NCBI RefSeq assembly: GCF_000966975.1
Contig: NZ_JZWV01000666.1
Span: 1-11,999 of the forward strand
Direction: 5' to 3'
From: Streptomyces katrae
GTDB taxonomy: Bacteria; Actinomycetota; Actinomycetes; Streptomycetales; Streptomycetaceae
Length of the DNA: 11,999 nucleotides
Positions within the stretch are counted from its first letter, which is position 1; every line of letters begins with the position of its first letter. Made by a program: the position numbers and the translations under genes. Below, piece by piece: positions 1-5,637 of the stretch. The notes below the pieces were generated by a model that saw only the letters and a list, made by a program, of their open reading frames with translations, did not search any database and was not told where the DNA came from.

Positions 1-93
1 CCGGGGTCCATCCCCGCGGGTGCGGGGAGCAGAGCAGGCCACCCGCTGGGAGAACCCGCTGCCGGGGTCCATCCCCGCGGGTGCGGGGAGCAG
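1..93 (-). CRISPR. CRISPR array 1, type I-E-like (leader end; continues left)
   Basis: Two identical 30-base repeats (3-32 and 64-93) are separated by a 31-base spacer, a period of 61 as expected for type I-E arrays. The repeat has the I-E palindromic core ccccgcggg-gcgggg and ends in gagcag. It differs from the second array by one inserted C (ggggtcca instead of ggggtca) and a T in the loop (gggtgcgg). Comparison with the E. coli type I-E repeat indicates that crRNA is read on the minus strand, with a 5' handle ATGGACCCC-like. The leader is therefore on the right, these two repeats are the leader-proximal ones, and more units may lie left of the window. No cas gene is seen nearby. Confidence 0.9.
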
Positions 94-160
94 GCTTGTT
101 GACCTGGGACTCTAGTCGGGGAGTGCCGCCGATTCGAGCACTTTCGCCGAATCCGGCAAT
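94..160 (-). promoter_or_regulatory. CRISPR leader of array 1
   Basis: Read on the minus strand, the 52 bases next to the first repeat (94-145) run from GAAAGTGC to AGGTCAnnAAGC and then enter the repeat. They align without gaps to the bases beside array 2 (34 of 52 identical by eye; both end blocks nearly perfect). The shared position and spacing mark a leader, which carries the array promoter and anchors spacer integration. The outer edge is a guess. A 6-bp inverted repeat (GATTCG 131-136 and CGAATC 148-153) is present here but not in the second leader. Confidence 0.7.
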
Positions 161-733
161 CTACGCATTCCACCCGTGTTCCAGAGCCGCGGCTCAAAAG
201 GCCAGTTCCGTCCATCGCTCATCGTGGGGCTCCTCGGGGTTCGAATCGACGCCATGGCGAGCCTTGACCAGTCCCTGTCGGAGGCCCTGGCCCGTCGCTC
301 CGCCAACCAGCGATATACGTGCACAAGCCACCGCCAGCCCCCTACGACGGTCCAGCACTGGGCTCTCCGAGGCCATCGCACCCCACGTCGTACCGAGCGG
401 CGGTCGAGACCTCACGGACTGCTTCCGTGATCATCAGCTGGATCACAGTGCGGCCGACCACCCGAGTGCGGCGCCTGGCGCAACCAGTGCTCGTACGCCC
501 TCCTCCCCCTACCTGTTGCACACCGAACCCCCGGTTCGCCCGACCCCATGCCGTGGGCCGCACGCACCGCTGAAGAACGCCGCCCAAGAGAACGTCACTG
601 GAACGTCAGCGACACAACCCCGCACCCCAGCCGGGGTCACGGCCCACCATGCCGCCGGACGCCAGCCCTACCACTGGGCAGTATGACGCGGCTGCGCTAC
701 CGGGGACTGACGGGACGCGGGATAGTCAGGGCC
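161..733. other. Non-coding stretch without a recognisable gene
   Basis: I find no reading frame with actinobacterial codon bias and no recognisable protein here; overlapping open frames on both strands read as proline- and arginine-rich filler. The base composition is less extreme than in the genes to the right, as expected for old intergenic or decayed DNA. Visible structure: two direct repeats GAACGTCA at 590-597 and 601-608 (11-base period) and a short inverted repeat ACCCC-AGCC-GGGGT near 622-635. A tRNA T-loop-like word near 237-247 has no matching stem. No cas1 or cas2 remnant could be recognised upstream of the leader. Confidence 0.6.
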
Positions 734-1108
734 ATGGTCACGCCGCACTGCCCCACCCCCACCCCCCGCCCGTCGGCGGCCGAGGTACTGCGCGCCCGGT
801 AGGCAGGCAGGCTCCCCGCCACCCTCGAGGAGCTCGCGGGGCCCGTGCACGGCGTGGTCGACCTGCCCCTGCACGTCGCGTGGTCCGGGCTGCGCTCCTA
901 CTACCTGGACCGGCCGCGCCTGCGCATGGGCCTGTACCGCACGGTCCTGGCCGAGGGCCAGCACGAGGACCTGGTGAAGCTCCTCCACCGGGACCTGCTC
1001 CTGGCCCAGTGGCCGGTCCTGCGCACCCTGGTCAGCCGGCACGTCCGGCAGGCCTGGGAGGAAGCCTTCCCCGAGCTGGCAGCCTCGGCCGAATCCGCCG
1101 CGGCGTGA
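734..1108 (+). pseudogene. Small conserved protein upstream of AbiEii-like gene, interrupted by amber codon
   Basis: The frame from ATG 734 to TGA 1108 would encode about 124 residues but has an in-frame TAG at 800-802. Coding character is clear on both sides: the N-terminal piece ends SAAEVLRAR, and the part after the stop continues AGRLPATLEELAGPVHGVVDLPLHVAWSG. From memory, similar short proteins occur in other Streptomyces with this text uninterrupted, so the TAG looks like a point change of a sense codon (CAG to TAG would do). A GTG at 845 could still give an 87-residue product. The gene overlaps the AbiEii-like gene by GTGA (1105-1108), so the two were translationally coupled. It lacks an obvious AbiEi helix-turn-helix, so a role as cognate antitoxin is only inferred from position. 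Function unknown. Confidence 0.6.
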
Positions 1109-1404
1109 ACCTCACCGGTCTGCACCGCCGGCACCTCGCCGCCGTGATCGACATCGACTCCCCCTACGCCCTCGTCCTCGTCGGCGGGTACGCCGTCCAG
1201 GCCCACGGCCTGGTCAACCGCGTCAGCCAGGACCTCGACATCGCCACCGAGAACCCCGCTCCCATGGCCGACATCGCCGCCGGCCTGGAACGCGGCCTGA
1301 CCGCACGCGGCTGGCACGTGGAGATCATCGGCGTGGACCCGCTCTCCCCCCGTCTCATGGATTCCCGCGGGCGCGGGGAGCAGGAAGGGACTGAACTTTC
1401 TTGA
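1105..1404 (+). pseudogene. AbiEii/AbiGii-type nucleotidyltransferase toxin, 3' part lost at CRISPR array
   Basis: The frame opens with GTG 1105, overlapping the upstream stop. Residues 22-47 carry the nucleotidyltransferase signature of the AbiEii family: a GG at residues 27-28 (LVLVGGYAVQAHGL), then R39 and S-x-D-x-D with D43 and D45, the metal ligands. Family members inactivate tRNA or other targets by adding nucleotides and act as toxins in abortive-infection systems. Homology runs to about residue 85 (DPLSPRLM, near 1359). The frame then reads straight into the degenerate terminal CRISPR repeat and stops in the first spacer at 1402-1404. Family proteins are usually over 200 residues, so more than half is missing, including the C-terminal domain. 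Presumably inactive. The family is clear; the toxin role is inferred. Confidence 0.75.
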
Positions 1405-1565
1405 TAACGGAGCCAGGGGTCATCCCCGCGGGCGCGGGGAGCAGACCCGGCGGACCGTCTCCACGACAGTCCACAGGGGGTCATCCCCGCGGGTGCGGGA
1501 GCAGAGCAGCCGGTCGGGCGCGGCCCGGCTGGGCCTGGGGTCATCCCCGCGGGCGCGGGGAGCAG
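1355..1565 (-). CRISPR. CRISPR array 2, type I-E-like, 4 repeats and 3 spacers
   Basis: Repeats lie at 1355-1383 (degenerate), 1416-1444, 1477-1504 and 1537-1565. The consensus is 29 bases, starts ggggtcatccccgcgggcgc and ends ggggagcag. The three spacers (1384-1415, 1445-1476, 1505-1536) are each exactly 32 bases, the type I-E length. The left repeat matches only from about 1361, having lost its crRNA-handle side; this is typical of the leader-distal terminal repeat and fits transcription on the minus strand with the leader at 1566. The third repeat lacks one G in the stem (28 bases) and has T in the loop. No cas genes flank the array. Spacer targets cannot be told from sequence alone. Confidence 0.95.
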
Positions 1566-1650
1566 GCTTCGTGACCTGCAACGATAGACGAGCACTACAC
1601 CATTTTGAAGCACTTTCATCGATAGCGACATTTGCGGATGAAGCGCCACA
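1566..1650 (-). promoter_or_regulatory. CRISPR leader of array 2
   Basis: Immediately right of the best-conserved repeat is an AT-richer stretch. On the minus strand it reads GAAAGTGC (1617-1610), 33 intermediate bases, AGGTCACGAAGC, and then enters the repeat. The GAAAGTGC box is 44 bases from the repeat here and at array 1. This matches the expected leader of an actinobacterial I-E array, holding the promoter and adaptation signals. The outer boundary is uncertain. Confidence 0.75.
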
Positions 1651-1838
1651 TCGGCTCAAGCGCAGCCTGCGTGTTGAGGGCGAGAGGGGTCGCCTGCAAG
1701 GCCGTTGGGAGGTCCGCGATGACGTCCACGGTTCCTTCCGCGTCCTCGGATGCGCGCTGATCTGCTGACGAAGTCTGGACCGCCAGTAGGGGTTTCAAGA
1801 CAGGCACGGCCTGCGTTGACGGCCTGCCGTGGCTGGCC
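1651..1838. other. Intergenic region; possible weak terminator for the methyltransferase
   Basis: No convincing gene. The minus-strand frame 1616-1807 (63 codons) has no recognisable family and runs into the leader, so I do not call it. An inverted repeat CACGGC (1805-1810) with GCCGTG (1826-1831) lies just past the stop of the minus-strand methyltransferase and could help end its transcript, though it has no T-tract. Confidence 0.35.
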
Positions 1839-2598
1839 TCAGGCTGGTTTGCGCCATACGGAGATGTGCTTCGTGGAGTCCTGGGTGAACGGGGATCCGT
1901 TCCAGTCCGCTACGCGGCGTTCCAGCTCGAGCCCGGCGATCCGTGCCATCAGGTCGAGCTCCGCCGGCCAGGCGTATCGGTGCCGGGAGTTTTCGCGGCG
2001 GTAGGGGCCGTCTTCGCCCTCGCGGGTGAAGTGGTGCGAGACGAGGATCTGCTCGACGAGGTCGAAGGTGTCGAAGCCGAGGTGCCGCTCAGAGACGTCG
2101 AACGGCACCGCGACCTGGCCGGGCGGCAGGAGCCGCAGCGGCGGCACGCCCAGCTCGATGACGAACCGGCCGCCGGGCTCCAGATGCCGTGCGGCGTTGC
2201 GGAAGCACTCGACCTGCTCGTCCTGCGTGAGCAGGTTCGAAATGGTGTTGTAGACGAGGTAGACCAGGGTGAACCCGCCGGGGACGACGGTGGTGGCCAT
2301 GTCTCCGATGACCACCGGGAGGGTGTCCTCGTCGATCTTGCGCCGCAGCACCGCCGCCATGTGCTCGGACAGCTCGATGCCCACCACCGGCACGCCGCGT
2401 TCCCGGAGTGGGACTCCCACCCGTCCGGTTCCGATGGCGAACTCCAGCGCCCGGCCGTCTCCGGCGAGCTCGGTGAGGAAGGCGAGGGTCGGTGAGGAAG
2501 GCGAGGGTCGGTCCGAGAACGGCAGCTGAGGACGCTTCGGCTTCCTCGGCGTCATAGCGGTCGGCGGTCGCGCGGGTCCACAGTTCACTGCTCGTCAC
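1839..2598 (-). pseudogene. Class I SAM-dependent methyltransferase, frameshifted by 19-bp tandem duplication
   Basis: From GTG 2598 the protein begins MTSSELWTRATADRYDAEEA and proceeds to GPTLAFLT, then hits a 19-bp direct duplication (2472-2490 and 2491-2509), which shifts the frame. The other frame carries the rest: motif I ALEFAIGTGRVGVPL, motif II VVGIELS, acidic loop VVIGDMAT, and LEPGGRFVIELG after it, to the end KHISVWRKPA at 1839. Removing one copy leaves 741 bases, exactly 247 codons, restoring a normal 246-residue Rossmann-fold methyltransferase. A 249-codon frame from GTG 2588 stays open and could give a product whose first 30 or so residues are unrelated to the family. The substrate is unknown. 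Alternatives are an assembly error or a reversible slippage switch. Confidence 0.8.
2472..2512. repeat. 19-bp tandem direct repeat, 2.2 copies
   Basis: The unit ggtgaggaaggcgagggtc occurs at 2472-2490 and 2491-2509, followed by ggt of a third copy (2510-2512). The copies are identical, so the duplication is recent. Its length is not a multiple of three, and it breaks the methyltransferase frame. Confidence 0.95.
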
Positions 2599-2995
2599 GG
2601 GTGGCCACTTTGCCGGGCGCTTAGGGGCGCTGTCGACGCATTTACGTTCTCCGCGGCACAGGGTGCACCGCCCACGTCTCGTCGTCGCCTTGCCGGGGCT
2701 TCGGCCGACCGCCCCGTACCTCGGACCATCAATTCCGGAGTGATCCGACCGCCTTGGAGATCATTTCGTCAGGGGTGCTGAGGCCGCCTGGACCGAGCCG
2801 GCCCCGACGCGTCCATTACAGGTCAGCCGCAACCGACCCGGGGACAGGGTGAGGACGTTCCCATGGGTGCCGCGTGGTACGCGGTGCCCGTGTGGGGCCG
2901 GGGGTGGCAAATCGGGGGCGGCCGGGTCACCGGTCAGGGTGGAATCCTCACGGCCACGCGCGTTCCGCCCGGACCGGCACCGCGTGCCCCCTAGC
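2599..2995. other. Intergenic region between divergent methyltransferase and yceI-type gene
   Basis: About 400 bases without a credible gene; a plus-strand 62-codon frame from 2849 has no protein-like character. It should hold the promoters for both flanking genes. Visible: a 15-base palindrome CCGCGT-GGT-ACGCGG (2870-2884), which could be an operator, and TAGCGT (2992-2997), a plausible -10 hexamer for the downstream gene, without a clear -35. Confidence 0.4.
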
Positions 2996-3007
2996 GTGAT
3001 GGGGAAC

Positions 3008-3048
3008 GACCCCGACGGGCCACCGTCGGGGTCCTGACCCCGCGGAGG
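3008..3048 (+). promoter_or_regulatory. Two mutually exclusive hairpins and ribosome-binding site before the YceI gene
   Basis: A perfect 11-bp stem with a GCCA loop (GACCCCGACGG 3008-3018, CCGTCGGGGTC 3023-3033) is followed by a second possible stem in which CGGGGTC (3027-3033) pairs with GACCCCG (3036-3042). The second stem uses bases of the first, so only one can form at a time, and it ends one base before the Shine-Dalgarno CGGAGG (3043-3048), 8 bases from the ATG. The stems may set transcript stability, attenuation or ribosome access. The pairing is seen; the function is inferred. Confidence 0.5.
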
Positions 3049-3056
3049 TACCTGTC

Positions 3057-3608
3057 ATGGCCGTCTCGCTCCCCGAGCTCACCGGGGACTACGTCCTCGA
3101 CCCGGCACACACCCGGATCGGTTTCGTCGCCCGCCATGCCATGGTCACCAAGGTGCGCGGCGCCTTCCACGAGTTCGAGGGCACCGCGCACCTGGACGGT
3201 GCCGACCCGAGCAAGTCCACCGGCCAGGTGGTGATCAAGACCCAGAGCATCGACACCGGTGTCGAACAGCGCGACCAGCACCTGCGCACCAACGACTTCC
3301 TGGACGCGCCGAGCTTCCCCGACATCACCTTCCGCGCCACCGAGGTGGAGCGGAAGTCCGACACGGAGTACCGGGTCACCGGCGACCTCACCGTCAAGGA
3401 CGTCACCAAGCCGGTCACCATCGACTTCGAGTACACCGGCAACGCCGTCGACCCTTACGGCAACCTGCGGGTCGGACTGGAGGGCTCGGCGACCATCTCC
3501 CGCAAGGAGTTCGGCGTGACCTGGAACGCAGCCCTGGAAGGCGGCGGTGTCCTGGTCGGCGACAAGATCGTCCTGGAGTTCGACCTTTCCGCGATCAAGC
3601 AGGCTTAG
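3057..3608 (+). CDS. YceI-family protein (lipid/isoprenoid-binding lipocalin-like barrel)
   Basis: This 183-residue protein fits the YceI family throughout. It begins ELTGDYVLDPAHTRIGFVARHAMVTKVRGAFHEFEGT, continues with VVIKTQSIDTGVEQRDQHLRTNDFLDAPSFPDITFRATEV and LTVKDVTKPVTIDFEYTG, and ends with ISRKEFGVTWN and LEFDLSAIKQA. Family members form an extended antiparallel beta barrel that binds polyprenyl chains such as quinones or carotenoid precursors. In enterobacteria they are periplasmic and respond to base or osmotic stress. No signal peptide is seen here, so the protein is probably cytoplasmic, as is usual for Streptomyces homologues. The ATG at 3057 has a strong CGGAGG 8 bases upstream. 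It appears monocistronic. The family call is firm; the ligand and physiological role are not known from sequence. Confidence 0.95.
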   Translation: MAVSLPELTGDYVLDPAHTRIGFVARHAMVTKVRGAFHEFEGTAHLDGADPSKSTGQVVIKTQSIDTGVEQRDQHLRTNDFLDAPSFPDITFRATEVERKSDTEYRVTGDLTVKDVTKPVTIDFEYTGNAVDPYGNLRVGLEGSATISRKEFGVTWNAALEGGGVLVGDKIVLEFDLSAIKQA

Positions 3609-3646
3609 CAGCCGTAGAGTCGGCCTCCGCCTTCTTCAGGGCCCCC

Positions 3647-3676
3647 GGCCCATCTTCACGCTCTCGCTGATGGGCC
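3647..3676 (+). terminator. Possible terminator hairpin after the YceI gene
   Basis: GGCCCATC (3647-3654) can pair with GATGGGCC (3669-3676) across a 14-base loop, 39 bases after the stop codon. There is no T-tract, which is common for actinobacterial terminators, but the loop is long, so the call is weak. Confidence 0.3.
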
Positions 3677-4168
3677 GCCGGCCGCCTCCGGTCGGCTGGG
3701 AGAGCCGTTGGCTCCGCCGGCCCGATTTCCCCGGCTGCTGTCCGATCGGGCCACGAGGTCGCCGCCTGAGTCCCTCGCCTTCCTCCGCGAACGTGCCCGG
3801 CTGCCCCACGAGTCAGGCTGCGGCGAGGCCGGCAGCCGACCGGCGCTCTCCGTCTCCCTGTGGCGCCGACCGCCGCCTCCGCCTGCCCGCCACCCACAGC
3901 CCGGGGGCCAGGCCCGCTGCCCGCGCGCCGAAGCCGATGACGCCGGACCTGAGCATCAGGATGCCGGCCCAGGAGACCAGCGACGCACCCCAGCGGAGCC
4001 ACCGGCCGGCCGGCGGGCGGACCAGCAGCAGGGCGACCAGCGCCATCAACAGGCCGAGGGCGGCGTTCCTCCCCCGTCCGGGGGGGGCACGGCGGTGCGA
4101 CCGGCTCGGCGCCGGACGCTGACCGCCAGGGCCCGCACCCGGGCCCGGGTCCAGCCGTCGTGTCGCGC
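3677..4168. other. Stretch of about 490 bases with no firm gene
   Basis: Apart from the doubtful small membrane protein frame at 3813-4046, I see nothing convincing between the YceI gene and the HxlR gene. Several long frames overlap on both strands, but all read as arginine-, proline- and alanine-rich filler. The region may be a decayed gene: the eight-G run at 4080-4087 is a likely indel site. Confidence 0.4.
3813..4046 (-). CDS. Possible small membrane protein, hypothetical
   Basis: A minus-strand frame from ATG 4046 gives 77 residues, starting MALVALLLVRPPAGRWLRW. It has two hydrophobic stretches (roughly residues 1-9, extended upstream by ALGLL, and 20-39) and an arginine-rich tail after residue 54. 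The pattern suits a small two-pass inner-membrane protein, and no better frame explains 3700-4100. There is no good ribosome-binding site at the ATG. The frame stays open upstream through a run of eight G bases (4080-4087), where an indel may have moved the real start. It could equally be chance in GC-rich DNA or the remnant of a longer gene. No family recognised. Confidence 0.3.
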   Translation of the reverse strand: MALVALLLVRPPAGRWLRWGASLVSWAGILMLRSGVIGFGARAAGLAPGLWVAGRRRRRSAPQGDGERRSAAGLAAA

Positions 4169-4552
4169 TCAGGCGTTCCGCCGTGGACGTCGGTCGGGCT
4201 GCAGCCGGCGGGTGATCCGGTCGAACAGGTCCGTCAGGGGCTCGGCGACGTCCTGGCCGAACGCGGTGAGTCCGTAGGTGACCTGGGGCGGTGTCGTTGG
4301 TTCGACCTCCCGCCAGACCAAGTCGTCCTGGACGAGTGTCCGCAGCGTCTGGGCGAGCATCTTCTCGCTGATGCCCTGAATGCCGTCCCGCAGCTCGAAG
4401 AAGCGAAGGCTGGTGTTCCGCAGGGCGATCAGAACCCAGATGCCCCACCTGCTGGTCACGTGGTCGACGACGTCGCGAGCGGGGCAGTCGGTGTGAAACA
4501 CCTCATACGGCCCGTCCGCCCCGGCCTGCCTCAGCTGCGCGCCTTCCCCCAT
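4169..4552 (-). CDS. HxlR-family winged-helix transcriptional regulator
   Basis: The 127-residue protein (ATG at 4552) matches the HxlR family from end to end. It has CPARDVVDHVTSRWGIWVLIAL (residues 23-44), the recognition segment RFFELRDGIQGISEKMLAQTLRTLVQDDLV (50-79), and the wing REVEPTTPPQVTYGLTAFG (81-99). These small dimeric repressors and activators often use the N-terminal cysteine of the CPxRD motif (C23 here) to sense reactive aldehydes, quinones or oxidants, and usually control a divergent oxidoreductase. That is the arrangement here: 97 bases separate it from a divergent NAD(P)H-binding protein, and a CTTAC-N5-GTAAG palindrome lies between. I infer that it represses that gene and possibly itself. 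The inducer is unknown. Confidence 0.93.
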   Translation of the reverse strand: MGEGAQLRQAGADGPYEVFHTDCPARDVVDHVTSRWGIWVLIALRNTSLRFFELRDGIQGISEKMLAQTLRTLVQDDLVWREVEPTTPPQVTYGLTAFGQDVAEPLTDLFDRITRRLQPDRRPRRNA

Positions 4553-4578
4553 GCCCGGAGCTTACCTCTGGGTATGTC

Positions 4579-4593
4579 CTTACGGAAAGTAAG
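4579..4593. promoter_or_regulatory. Probable HxlR operator palindrome
   Basis: CTTAC-GGAAA-GTAAG (4579-4593) is a perfect inverted repeat of the size and TTAC/GTAA composition typical of HxlR-type operators. It overlaps the probable -35 of the oxidoreductase gene, as expected for repression by steric block. Confidence 0.6.
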
Positions 4594-4608
4594 TCCACCT
4601 CCTAGCGT
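4580..4608 (+). promoter_or_regulatory. Probable promoter of the NAD(P)H-binding oxidoreductase gene
   Basis: TTACGG (4580-4585) and TAGCGT (4603-4608) are separated by exactly 17 bases and resemble the actinobacterial housekeeping -35 (TTGACN) and -10 (TANNNT). The start codon at 4650 would leave a 5' leader of about 35 bases containing the AGGAG site. The -35 lies inside the palindrome described above. Confidence 0.55.
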
Positions 4609-4649
4609 CGGCTGCCACAGCACACAACACAACTGACCAGGAGCAGAAC

Positions 4650-5501
4650 ATGATTGTGGTGACCGGGGCTACCGGAAACGTGGGCCGCCCTTTGACGCAG
4701 GCCCTGGCGAAGGCGGGTGCGGAGGTGACGGCGGTGTCGCGCCACGCGGCGCCGGTACCGGTACCGGTACCGGCCCGAGTCCGGCACGTGTCGGCCGACC
4801 TGGCCGAGCCGCGCGGTCTCGCCGCCGTGCTGGAGGGGGCGCAGGCCCTGTTCCTCCTGCTGTCCGGCGAGCTGCACGCCCCGGAATCCCGGGTCGCCGA
4901 TGTGATCGGCCTGGCGGCGGCCGGCGGGGTCCGTCGCGTCGTCCTCCTGTCCTCGCAGGGGGTGGCCACGAGGCCGCTCGGTCCGTCGCGGATCGCGATG
5001 CGCGCGGTGGAGGACGCGTTGCGGGAGTCAGGTCTGGAGTGGGCCGTCCTGCGGCCGGGTGGTTTCGCCTCCAACGCACTGGCCTGGGCGGAGTCCATCC
5101 GTACGCGGAGGACGGTCGCGGCGCCCTTCGGCGATGTGGGGGTTCCGGTGGTGGACCCGGTGGACATCGCCGAGGTCGCGGCGGCCTGTCTGCTCGACGG
5201 CCGGCATTCCGGCGGGGTGTTCGAGCTGACCGGCCCCGAAGTGATCACGCCGCGCCGGCAGGCGGAGGTCATCGCCGCCTCGCTCGGGGTGCCAGTCCGG
5301 TTCCACGAACTCACTCGTGAGGAGGCCAAGGCCGAGATGACCCGGTTCGTGCCGCCGGAACTGGCCGACGACACCCTGGACATCATCTCCGCCCCGAACG
5401 CCGCCGAACTGCGGATCAGCCCGGACGTGGAACGGGTCCTGGGCCGCGGCCCGCGCCCCTTCGACAGCTGGGTCGCCCGAAACGTCGCGGCCTTCCGCTG
5501 A
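4650..5501 (+). CDS. NmrA-like atypical SDR, NAD(P)H-binding oxidoreductase
   Basis: This 283-residue protein opens with the dinucleotide-binding motif MIVVTGATGNVGRPL (GxxGxxG, residues 6-12). The body is that of atypical short-chain dehydrogenases of the NmrA / quinone oxidoreductase 2 type: VLEGAQALFLLL, GVRRVVLLSSQGVAT, LEWAVLRPGGFASNAL (about 127-143), VPVVDPVDIAEVAAACL, and a C-terminal ELTGPEVITPRRQAEVIAASLG. No canonical YxxxK catalytic pair is evident, usual for this subgroup; members act as NADPH-dependent quinone or aldehyde reductases or as redox-sensing regulators. AGGAG lies 6 bases before the ATG. The divergent HxlR regulator and shared operator suggest induction by electrophiles or oxidants. 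Residues 35-41 (PVPVPVP) come from a hexanucleotide repeat. Confidence 0.9.
   Translation: MIVVTGATGNVGRPLTQALAKAGAEVTAVSRHAAPVPVPVPARVRHVSADLAEPRGLAAVLEGAQALFLLLSGELHAPESRVADVIGLAAAGGVRRVVLLSSQGVATRPLGPSRIAMRAVEDALRESGLEWAVLRPGGFASNALAWAESIRTRRTVAAPFGDVGVPVVDPVDIAEVAAACLLDGRHSGGVFELTGPEVITPRRQAEVIAASLGVPVRFHELTREEAKAEMTRFVPPELADDTLDIISAPNAAELRISPDVERVLGRGPRPFDSWVARNVAAFR
4752..4773. repeat. Hexanucleotide tandem repeat (ccggta)n inside the oxidoreductase gene
   Basis: CCGGTA is repeated three times and followed by CCGG, encoding the PVPVPVP segment in frame. It lies in the loop after the second beta strand, where gain or loss of Val-Pro units would probably be tolerated. Confidence 0.8.
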
Positions 5502-5637
5502 GTGCCGGGTGAACCAGCCGGTGCGGCGGCCCGTCCACACAGTGTGACGCCCTGTGGCGCCCAGACCGCCCTCACCGCCATACGGCACCGTCAGGAGCAG
5601 ACGCCGACGAGTACGTGCGCCATGCCCGCTCCCGCCC
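5502..5637. other. Short gap between convergent genes
   Basis: The oxidoreductase and the response regulator converge on this 136-base gap. It contains CACAC-A-GTGTG (about 5535-5545) and weak pairing of CCACA with TGTGG, but no clear bidirectional terminator. Confidence 0.35.

Noticed and set aside
210..260. tRNA-like T-loop word GGTTCGAATC, possibly a tRNA remnant or integration site
   Set aside because: The bases on both sides do not form a T stem and no anticodon arm or acceptor stem can be drawn. No second copy of it was seen as an att repeat.
81..686. Plus-strand 201-codon frame starting inside a CRISPR repeat
   Set aside because: No family or codon signature; rich in Pro, Ser, Thr and Arg, and overlapping frames on the other strand are equally open. 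It also crosses the leader.
1616..1807. Minus-strand 63-codon frame right of the second leader, a possible cas or transposase remnant
   Set aside because: It resembles neither Cas1/Cas2 nor a transposase that I can recognise, and its end falls inside the leader.
2849..3037. Plus-strand 62-codon frame upstream of the YceI gene
   Set aside because: No ribosome-binding site or family; it ends within the hairpin region of the yceI leader, which explains the sequence better.
3547..4277. Long overlapping frames on both strands between the YceI and HxlR genes
   Set aside because: All but the small hydrophobic frame are Arg/Pro/Ala-rich shadows with no domain signs and no consistent codon bias.
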